Origin: Anaspis maculata
Taxonomy: Eukaryota; Arthropoda; Insecta; Coleoptera; Scraptiidae
DNA: 64,000 nt
Reading direction: 5' to 3'
Assembly (NCBI GenBank): GCA_949128115.1
Contig: OX421966.1
Coordinates: 29,777,042-29,841,041 of the forward strand
The notes beneath the pieces are model-generated. The model saw only the letters and a program-made list of their open reading frames with translations, was not told the DNA's origin and did no database searches. Of this stretch, positions 56,452-64,000 are shown one piece after another. The position numbers were made by a program, and so were the translations under genes. The first letter of the stretch is position 1; each line of letters begins with the position of its first letter.

Positions 56452-57895
56452 TTGGTGCTTCAGAATAAAACAGTGAACAGTAGTAGCCCGTCAAATGTCC
56501 AGAAATTACAGCTTCCAATTTGTACTGAATACTGAATAAAAACTGATGTTTTTAAGAAGATTTTTGAGACAATCTACAGATAGAAATAACTCGCTGTGGT
56601 GTTCGAGACTGAATTATCTATCTTGCAACAACAGTTTCTAATACTATTACACTACTACTGATTTTTCTACAAAAAAAAAAAGCCTGTTTTATTTTCCTTA
56701 CCAAATTATTGTTTCCCACACTCCATGGTTTCCACAATAAAAACCTTGCTGCCTGGTTACCGACACTGACATTTTGTCATTGGTCGCTTGCAACACGACA
56801 AACTTAACCCAATCAAGAGGACCGACTTAAGCTAAATTCACGATATAGAATATCAAAAATCGAGAGGTCGAAATGTCAAAATAGATGGCCGGCGCAAATG
56901 AATGTAGAAGTCATGGCTGGTGTGGGGTGTTTTTTTGCTGCCGTTTTTTCTTTTCAATGGAAAATTGTCCATCACAGTTACAGAACAAATGACGGATTTC
57001 ATTGCCTTTGCTCAACATTTCAAGATCAGAATGAGTTAATGGTCCACTCCAGTTAATGTAGAACATAGGATTAGCGACTCGAGAAGATCTGAGATTAGAT
57101 AAAAGAAAAAACTGAAAAACAAGAAATCATAATTGCCTGTCAAATTCTTATGTATCAGTCGATTCAAACCATAAATCATACTATAAAGACCAATATCAAT
57201 ATGGCCGCAGTGTCCAAGAGTTCGCGGAGACGCATTAACTTGCGTGTTTGTTTTTATACTACTACTATAGTGTCTATAGCATTCGTGTGCCTGCCTCATT
57301 TATTACTTCTGTGATAATTCAATCTTAAATTTTCAAACAATCAACGCACTAACTGATTACTAATGCTAAGTTAATTAAGAAGGAACGATCGCTTTTTCTT
57401 ACCTCTATGGAAGTCGAGGTCATGGCAGTTTGACGAACTATGTGAGACAATTTAATCTGAGTGATTATCACTGTTCTATTCTCCAGACTGCGTTCCGTGC
57501 CATGACAAGTAATTTGAGCGGTGGTGAATCCCCACAGTAGGCACTCGATTGTAAACTATGGCAAGCAACTTTGTCGTATTTCAATCACGAAAACCAATGG
57601 AAATCACGTCGAAGTCAAGCATCGATATTATCGAAGACACCCTGTACAAAAATTTGGATAAAAATCTCTTTGGTTCGCACCACGGTAATCCTCAATCACT
57701 CTTCCCGTTTTGGTGTAGCAATTTAATTTCACATCATGTGCAGCTGGCATGTGACTTTTTAGTACTAAATGTGGCTTCTCCATGTGTTTCAAAAGTCGAT
57801 CGTTCGACCCATGTCGTCTTTCGAGTTCATTATAATCATCATCGTCTCTTGGCCGTGTTAAAGAAGCGAGGTTTTGACGTTTCCGTCCGTTACAG
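56452..57895. other. no gene recognised (intron before exon B)
   Basis: AT-rich intron. An open frame reaches from 57558 into exon B but is non-coding in character before the acceptor. Confidence 0.45.
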
Positions 57896-58091
57896 AGATG
57901 GGTGTGACATGCGACCATCGGAACACCACCGGGGCCCAGGCGGCGCCGCCCATATGTCTCATCTCAGGGGCCACACTCTCGGCCGGCTCCCATCCCACCA
58001 CCACGACCCAGCCCTCCCAGGACCTAATAATGGCAAGTACGCGACTCTGAGCAAGCAGTGCAAGACGCTTGAGAGTTCCGACTTTTACTGA
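57896..58091 (+). CDS. tty: tweety alternative 3' exon B (SSDFY tail, residues 427-490)
   Basis: The acceptor ttccgtccgttacag|A completes Arg426. The frame gives DGCDMRPSEHHRGPGGAAHM, then SHLRGHTLGRLPSHHHDPAL, then PGPNNGKYATLSKQCKTLES and SDFY, stopping at TGA 58089-58091. HTLGRLPSH is a segment I recall from insect tweety tails. Two donors in the same phase exist: CAA|gtacgc at 58037, inside the exon before the stop, and CAG|gtatgc at 58097, five bases after the stop. Use of the first gives residues 427-472 plus a split Lys and runs in frame into the 58574 exon. The exon is GC-rich. Its open frame extends upstream to 57558 only by chance, because the sequence before the acceptor is AT-rich and intron-like. 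Confidence 0.8.
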
Positions 58092-58096
58092 GACAG
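58037..58096 (+). promoter_or_regulatory. tty: 60-nt segment between two in-phase alternative donors
   Basis: The segment runs from CAA|gtacgc (58037) to CAG|gtatgc (58097). It is exactly 20 codons long and carries YATLSKQCKTLESSDFY, TGA, GAC and the first two bases of a split Arg. Both donors leave phase 2, matching the acceptor at 58574. Choice of donor would decide whether the tail ends here or continues into the Gln-rich exon. The second donor lies just after the stop, where it would be expected only if the mRNA is spliced onward. Which donor is used cannot be told from the sequence. Confidence 0.5.
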
Positions 58097-58134
58097 GTAT
58101 GCCGATTGTGTTTCAAAAGCCCTACTTGACCGAA

Positions 58135-58523
58135 GCTAGCAACGTTTTTCTGTCCTCATGAAGGTCAATTCTTGATTCCCATTAAACTTGTTCTGGTACA
58201 TTTTCTGTGTAAAAAGGTGTTTGTTTTCCGGCTGAAGAGCCGTTGCTTTCCGCGAAACGAGGCGTTTGAAAAAACTGGGAAACGACAGCCGACCATTTGC
58301 GGTTTCGTAAAGCGACGGCATAACCCACTATTCCATCAACTCTATGAGCAGTGCGCGTTCTGATCTATTTGGTCGACTGTGTCATTTCCCAGTTTTTGAA
58401 ACTTCTCGTTCTGCGGAAAGCAACGGCTCTCAGCCAGAAAACAAACACCTTTGTACTCAGTAACTGCACTAGAACATTGTAAAATGGATATTTATCAAAT
58501 GAGAGCAGAAAAACGTTGCTAGC
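58135..58523. mobile_element. foldback element, family F4 copy 2, before tty exon C
   Basis: GCTAGCAACGTTTTTCTG at the left end is mirrored by cagaaaaacgttgctagc. The arms of about 140 bp share tgttttccggctgaagagcc, gttgctttccgc and agaacattgtaaaatgg-type blocks with copy 1. It begins 38 bp after the distal exon B donor and ends 50 bp before exon C, filling most of that 477-bp intron. Confidence 0.87.
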
Positions 58524-58573
58524 CCAGCTTAGCTTAATATTATATATGGTCCTAAATTGCTGGTTTTCCACAG

Positions 58574-59099
58574 GGCTGCCTGCAAAGAATTCCCAAATTT
58601 TAAAGGTTTTAAGTTTGACCAGCAACAGCAACAGCAGCTGTACCAGCAACAGCAGCAGCAGCAGCAACGCCAGGCGGCTCCCGCCGAGGTCCAGCAGCGT
58701 ACGGCCAACATTCAAAAGTTCAGCTCGCTAGGACGCAGACCTCTGCCGCAGACGCCGGACGAGAAGGCCAGGAGCAAGCCGATGGTGCCGAAAGTGCCGC
58801 CGACCGTCGCCCAGGGTGGATGCATCGAGACGCCGTTGAACCCGGCCAACTTCCGGTCGCTCCAGAGGGGCGCCTGGCAGGACACCGGGGCGCCGGTCGC
58901 CGTCGTCCCCATGGCTCAGAGCACCTTCCAGCCGACCGGGATGCAGTTCAGGTCGCTGCAGAGGGGCGCCGGCATGCATCAGCACCACCACCACCAGCCT
59001 CAATTCCGGTCCGCTAAGATCCAGGACCAGGCGCACAGCGACGCCATGTACGCCAACAGCGAAAGCGAGAGGCAGCTGTACGCCGTCACCGAGCTGTAA
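58574..59099 (+). CDS. tty: tweety alternative 3' exon C (Gln-rich tail with PDZ-type end)
   Basis: The acceptor ggttttccacag|G completes Arg426 (from exon 4) or a Lys/Arg (from exon B). Frame: AACKEFPNFKGFKFD, a glutamine tract broken by LY (Q6-LY-Q8), a basic/proline segment with RRPLPQTP and KPMVPKVPP, two copies of FRSLQRGA (one in NPANFRSLQRGA, one in GMQFRSLQRGA) plus a third partial FRSAK, a His-rich stretch, and the end ERQLYAVTEL before TAA. The terminal T-E-L fits a class I PDZ ligand (S/T-X-hydrophobic). The tail is low complexity and probably disordered. Codon use is GC-rich like the other tty exons, which argues that it is really coding. It lies 50 bp after a foldback element (58135-58523). 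Confidence 0.8.
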
Positions 59100-60530
59100 A
59101 TCTTTTTTTTTTTTCATTTTCTTTTTGGGAATCTAATGCAGGCAGTGAAATCTCCACCTCTCAAAACACTGATAGACTGAATTTTATATTATATTATAAT
59201 TATTATTGTATGAGCCAAGCTCGAATTTGTATTACCATTGCATCACACTTTTTTTTTGTACATTTATATTTTGTAAATTTGCGGCCACTAGGTGGCGCTG
59301 ATTTTCGAAATTTTTGAAAGTTTGCCCTAGCAACACATCTAGTCGAGGTCGACTTTATTCAGTTGTCTTTGGAATTCAAATCGTTTTTGAATGCAAAGGT
59401 AACTTGCGTAGTTGTTTTTTTACTTGAAATGATTTTAAATAACTTAGAAAATACTTGGAACACCACGGTTGTTTTTTTTTTTTAAACAGGGTGGTTCCAA
59501 CATTCCAGCCAAAGGAAACTGCACCCTGTAAATGCTTGGGAACTTTTTGAATAACTATTTTTGCTATACAGTTTTAAATGTGCAATTTGAAGATCAACGT
59601 TCAAACGAGCAAAAACAAATGAAGTTAATCAGGTTTCGCCTGGTTGCGCTCAGATGTCGGATTTTTGATCTGTCACAGCTTTCAAAACATTTACCATTGA
59701 TCAAGAATCTAGTTTGCTTAGGCAAAGAATTTGGTAGCTGTAAAAAAAAAACTTGAATCAAATCTTTGCTTTTCATTGCTAACTTGATCTCTGTGTTACA
59801 AAAGCAACTATGGACTAACAGAGTGTTCAAAATTCTAGAAACAATAGTTGAGCTGTCAAATTTCAAAAAAAAATGTTGCATTGAATTTTGAATATGATTC
59901 GGAAAATCGTGATTTTCAAATAGTCTTTAGAATAAGAAATAAGTGAAAGTTCGACAGATTTCACAAAGAGTTGTGATGGCATAACAACTGTCGACAGTTC
60001 AATATTGAGTTCGTATCCATTTCATTTGTGGTAACTTGATTGATAAGGTACTTGACAATAAAAAAGGAAACTTTCCTATTGTTCAGAATCAAACTCTACA
60101 ATAACGAGCGTTGACATTTTTTTTTCAATTTCAAAACTAAAATATTCACTGAACTGTCAAATATATTCGCTCCATGGCGAAGTTGTTTGTTATTTGATAT
60201 TAGAAACAAATGGGGAGTACAAATTGGCTAAAGCTTTTGGCAGATTGTTCAGATCTTCTACTGTTTCTATGGCAACGTGATTCTGTTAGAAAATGCGTAT
60301 TCAAATAAAATACAAGCATCACAATGTAGCTTGCTTCCAGTTTTCTTCATAGTCTTCAAAAAGTCCCCAGTCTGTATTCAGATTATTGTAAATAATCACT
60401 TCACATCACAATACAAAAATTGGGAGAGCCACTCCTCAATAATGGCACAAATTCCACAACTCAACCGAAAGACATTTTTTTGTACATAATACCTACAAAG
60501 TAGGTACCTACTATAAATGCGTATAATTCT
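59100..60530. other. 3' flank of tty exon C; no other gene recognised
   Basis: Begins with a T14 run just after the stop. Contains a candidate AATAAA at 60057 and a short acagggtgg...accctgta pair at about 59489-59530. No coding sequence was recognised. Confidence 0.4.
60057..60062 (+). terminator. candidate poly(A) signal for the last tty exon
   Basis: A canonical AATAAA hexamer lies about 960 nt beyond the TAA of exon C. It is the first one I noticed downstream. No distinctive GT-rich downstream element was checked, so this is weak. Confidence 0.25.
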
Positions 60531-60548
60531 ATATAATTTATGTATTGA

Positions 60549-60680
60549 GTGTTTTAGAGCTGACAGAGTAAACGCAACTTTGTCACGTGATACAAATAGC
60601 GTTACCAAAGACAAAAGATTTTGCGTTTACGGCAATTTTACATGCATTCATTTGACCAACGCAGTTCTAAAACACTAACA
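60549..60680. mobile_element. candidate ~130-bp MITE
   Basis: GTGTTTTAGAGCTG near 60549 and CAGTTCTAAAACAC near 60664 are imperfect inverted repeats (12 of 14). The interior is non-coding. Confidence 0.5.
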
Positions 60681-62205
60681 CGGGGGCGTTTCTGTCAAGT
60701 TCACCGCTCGGCGCGGTTTTTGACTTCAGCGCGTTGCGGTGATCGCGTGCTCATTGGTCCGATATTTGACGTAATTGACAGGCGCTTGGTCGCACGTGAA
60801 ATTTCAAAAACGTGCCAAGTTGAGAACTTGACGGAAACGCGTCCAAATCGGGTTATTGACCATAGTTCCCGAGTTCGTTGTTGATTCTGTAGTTAGAATA
60901 TTCGGGTGGGGGCAGAGTCCCTCCCAAAAAAGGGCCGTGTCGCCCAGTTTTTATAATCAAACAATTTTGCAGAGAGATTGTCGCGTCCTCACCACTCTCA
61001 GCGCTCTCTCTCTACCGTAGGATTTAGGTAGGTTTTTTTTTTTTGGTAGATTCGAAATAGTTCGAGTTGTGCCAAAATGTTGTGTAAATCCTCCCGGTTT
61101 CTCTAGGCCGCGCGGTTAAATTACAATACCAACAACAACATAACCAATTGGGAACAAATTTTTCGCAAACCTCAACTTTTCTTGCTCACAAGTTCCGTGT
61201 CAACTTGTAATTCTTGGACTGCCATAGTGACAAGCTATACTAGAGAGGATCCTAAAAAACTGAACCACAACAAGTCTCATTTCACGGTTTTTTGGGGAAG
61301 GGAATCAAGGTAGAAATAATTTAATTTGTATGTAATGAGCCAGCTTTTATAATGCTGCATATTTTAGCTCAAACTCTTTTTGCATTTTTTTCACCAGAAG
61401 AATTTTTTGAAAAATACAAAAAACTACAATGTGCTTTAAAATATGTTGAAACTGGGGCTCATAAACATACAAATTTGGTCTTTTCTCGATTTTCAACCAA
61501 GCTCAGGATCCTTGATACATCACACACACACACAAACACATGCGCTAGAGATTTTGCAATTTACACATACATTTGTTTTGTTTGTTCTTTGTTCACGTAG
61601 TGGTGGGGCATCTATACGTCAATATGCTAGGCCCGCGACCTCATAAACTTTAGAATTTTTGTACATTCAACGTATAATATTGTAATAATAATGATAAAAA
61701 TATTATATTTAAGTGATTATAAATAATAAAATAGGGGATAACTGCCAAAGATTCGATGATGCTTGGATATGTGGATGATTATGAGTGTTTTGTTCAATTT
61801 CAAACATGTTTGTAATAATATAAATATAGCTTTTATTGATTACTTATGGATTATTAATTGCTGTAATATTCGTAAGAGTAAGGGAAAATTGTATTTAAAT
61901 GAAACTAGATGTGTACGTTATAAGAACTATTTTTTCCATCAATAATAATTATTATTCCTCTTTTGGTAAGATACATCGATACAGGCCTTGGCTTCTTTTG
62001 TGGGACGTTTGTAGCGTTGTTTTGAGTGTATATTGCGTCACAGTTGTATAAAGGTGTGTTTCTTTTTTTACCAGCATTGTTTTGTGTAACTACCACTCGC
62101 TCGATCTTTATTTCCATGTTATCAGATTTATTGTATAGTAAAATTAATAAGTAAACATTTTCAGAAAATCCTGTTGAGTTACTTTGAATCCTTTGAATCC
62201 CCCAA
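60681..62205. other. no gene recognised
   Basis: Includes an ACAC-rich run near 61521-61540. Short frames only; no repeat family assigned. Confidence 0.4.
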
Positions 62206-62470
62206 AACGAAGGGCCATTTCCAGAGTGATGTCTGTCTATGTGTCTGTAATCTCTCACGATAACTGTCGAGCCGTTGATTCGATTGAGATGAAATTTGGC
62301 ATAGTTTCACCCTGGGATGAGACCATTAGTTTTTGGTTGTCATCTATCACACGGAAATGTCTCTATCTAAACATGACAAGCTAGGTATATCTCACAAAAG
62401 TCAACTTGCGATATGTCATTGGAAGGCCCTTGAAAAACTGTGTTCAATCACTTGAAAGTATTTCTGGTGA
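62206..62470 (+). repeat. dispersed repeat family R2
   Basis: Parallel to 40390-40660 (catttccagagtgatgtct, cacgataactgtcgagccgt, gagatgaaatttggc). Confidence 0.65.
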
Positions 62471-62559
62471 CTGTGTCATAAAGGGGACCTCGATTTCGAT
62501 CATTTTGAAAAGAAGGAATGGACTACCAAACAGTGGCCAAAAAGGTTTTTCATAAGAAA

Positions 62560-63115
62560 TTTTGCGCAAGATCCACAAACTTTGGAGAGAAAAATTATGA
62601 AAGATAGGAAACTTCGCGGCAATACGCTACCAAAAGACACCAACGGGACTAGGGAGCAAAATAGGTGTATTGGGCGGGGAAAAGCTAAAAACAACGCGTC
62701 ATAAGACAAAGAACAGGGCGAAAAATTGCAAGTAATCGTGAGAAAACCAGTAAAAGACATTGGTTTTGGGGCAATACGCTACCAAAAGACACCAACGGGA
62801 CCGAGGAGCAAAATAGGGTTGAAAAGAACGTCATAATACAAGAAACAGGGCTGAACATCGCTAGCAATTGTCAAAAGACCATTGAAAAGGAGGAATAAAT
62901 CACACGAAATGGGAAGAAAGTAGCAAAAAAAGGCAGTCGACGCGTGTAAAGAAGGAATGAAGTGAATGAGAAATAGCGGAAGAGCGCAAAAAGAAGATGA
63001 CGCATAGGAAGCATCGCGCAAAAGCATAAGGAGGAGTTGAAGTACGTTTAAAAAGAAGGAATAAAACAAAACGGGAAGAAAGTGACACAAAATAGGTAGT
63101 TGATGCGTGTAATTT
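62560..63115. repeat. degenerate tandem repeats, purine-rich
   Basis: Two units of gcaatacgctaccaaaagac with accaacggga (about 62620 and 62770, spacing ~152), and two of gaaggaataaa with ggaagaaagt and cgcgtgtaa-type ends (about 62890 and 63055). The strong purine bias makes the minus-strand frames Ser/Phe/Leu-rich without being genes. Confidence 0.65.
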
Positions 63116-63192
63116 CTCTATTTGCTTTTCAATTCATATTGGTGTTTTTTTAGCGCACTTCTCCAAACGGGAAGGCGCTTTTGTCCTTGCTT

Positions 63193-63216
63193 TGTCCGTC
63201 CGTCCGTCCGTCCGTC
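63193..63216. repeat. GTCC tetranucleotide microsatellite
   Basis: Five to six GTCC/CCGT units directly before the inverted dimeric repeat. Confidence 0.85.
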
Positions 63217-63294
63217 ACAGCATCTAGTCCTAGACGAAAAAGTTTTTGCGAAATTTTTTTCTCCATTGGGTAGCTCATGACCTTGTATCCCGAA

Positions 63295-64000
63295 CCAAGA
63301 AAAATCTCGACGAAATAATAATAAACAATGACAATAATAACAATTTAGTGTGACGCGGCATCGCCGTTGAATGCTGCATTTCAGAAGCCGGCCTGATCTC
63401 GAAAGTTATCACATGCGAGGAAGTACCCGATCTTATCATTTTACCATAATACATATGCGGAGTTATATTTAGAGGATGATTTGAACTTTATTTTAATGAA
63501 AATTGGTGCACCTCACATCGGTGCGAGGTGCAGGCCAATAGTTAATAATTTTTGAAAATGACTCCGAAACTACGGCTCGGCCGCAAATGATTTATTCGTT
63601 GCTTGCTGGTGCTTGATATCCTTTCCTACGAACAAAACGAAATTCAACACAGAAAATATTTCAACTCGAATGGGTAGCTCATGGCCTTGGTACGCGAATC
63701 AAGAAAAATTTTGCCGAAATAATCATGAACAATTACAAAAATAACATTTTGGTGTAGGGCGGCTTCGCCGATCAAGTGCTGGCATTCGCGGTAAGATGTA
63801 GAAAGTTGCGATATGCAGGCAACTACAATTTCTTAATGAAATACATCACTGCATGTACGGCATTATATTTAGAAAACAATTTGAACTTTCTTTTGACAAA
63901 AACCCCACTTCGATCCGACCGTCGGGTCAATTGTTATCAATTTTTGAAAACGACCGCAAAGCCACGGCTCGGCGCATATTACACGACCCTACAAATTTAA
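63295..64000 (-). repeat. dimeric repeat, inverted copy 2 (runs off the window)
   Basis: Reverse complement of 13770-14470 with few changes. The pairing includes gatgccgcgtcacactaaat against atttagtgtgacgcggcatc and gaccgtcgggtcaattgtta against its complement. The copy continues beyond base 64000. Confidence 0.9.

Larger units (their letters stand above)
11625..59099 (+). other. tty: tweety (tty) gene locus, about 47.5 kb
   Basis: This is the overall span of the one gene recognised here. Spliced exons 1-4 encode 426 residues common to all products, with five hydrophobic segments as expected for TTYH/tweety proteins, which are dimeric plasma-membrane proteins linked to anion currents and lipid handling. 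Introns are very unequal: about 16.7, 8.3, 14.8 and 0.5-5.8 kb, all filled with transposon-derived inverted repeats. Three alternative 3' coding exons follow. The predicted lengths are 495 aa (exon 53315-53525), 490 aa (exon 57896-58091), 600 aa (exon 4 straight to 58574) or 647 aa (short form of the 57896 exon plus the last exon). The upstream 5' UTR exon or exons and the promoter were not found. A canonical AATAAA lies at 60057-60062 and could serve the last exon. The identity is from recalled similarity to insect tweety, strongest in exons 2-4. Confidence 0.9.

Noticed and set aside
57558..57895. Upstream extension of exon B in an open frame
   Set aside because: AT-rich intron-like sequence ends in a good acceptor at 57895, and homologous sequence starts only after it.
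62500..63090. Phe/Ser/Leu-rich minus-strand frames resembling membrane proteins
   Set aside because: They are the pyrimidine-rich complement of degenerate purine-rich tandem repeats.

Overview
The window looks like arthropod, most likely insect, nuclear DNA: AT-rich, intron-bearing and crowded with inverted-repeat transposons. It holds one gene I can support with confidence, the plus-strand orthologue of tweety (tty, TTYH family of five-pass membrane proteins). The exon chain is 11625-11860 (5' UTR plus start), 28519-28904, 37171-37545 and 52394-52774, followed by alternative 3' coding exons 53315-53525, 57896-58091 (or a shorter form to 58036) and 58574-59099. All junctions have GT-AG borders, and the phases (0, 2, 2, 2) fit without adjustment. 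The exons are clearly GC-richer than the introns. The order of insect is not determined; Coleoptera is a guess.

The three final coding exons all begin in the same phase after Arg426. The locus can therefore make at least three tails: a short tail with a PPxY motif, a tail ending in KTLESSDFY, and a glutamine-rich tail ending in a PDZ-ligand-like TEL. Two phase-matched donors lie exactly 60 nt apart in the middle 3' exon. Using the first skips the stop codon and joins the Gln-rich exon in frame. Using the second leaves an in-frame TGA five bases before the junction.

The remaining ~95% is repeats and unrecognised DNA. Region by region: 0.66-2.7 kb dispersed repeat and foldback; 8.2-9.2 kb foldback; 12.1-14.9 kb large foldback carrying a 118-bp tandem repeat and a dimeric repeat; 19.2-20.2 kb foldback; 20.77-20.98 kb hAT-type MITE with an 8-bp target duplication; 21.7-22.5 kb and 25.4-25.7 kb palindromes; 25.82-26.49 kb solo LTR with a MITE nested in it; 27.2-27.9 kb mariner-like deletion derivative with a transposase C-terminal relic; 30.0-31.0 kb nested palindromes with a tRNA-like segment; 31.6-35.8 kb giant nested foldback; 36.3-37.1 kb foldback ending 86 bp before tty exon 3; 41.65-49.64 kb direct duplication of a ~4-kb unit, each copy built around a 120-bp satellite array (16 and 18 monomers); 51.0-52.2 kb element related to the one at 8.2 kb; two foldbacks of one family just before alternative tty exons; 53.95-54.97 kb copy of the first dispersed repeat; 63.3-64.0 kb inverted copy of the dimeric repeat at 13.8 kb.

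The most interesting points are the alternative-tail architecture of tty, the related foldbacks beside its alternative exons, the duplicated 120-bp satellite in which every monomer carries a YY1/Pho-like ATATGGCGGCC site, and the unusually dense nesting of palindromes inside one gene. Family names come from recognising motifs by eye; no database search was possible.
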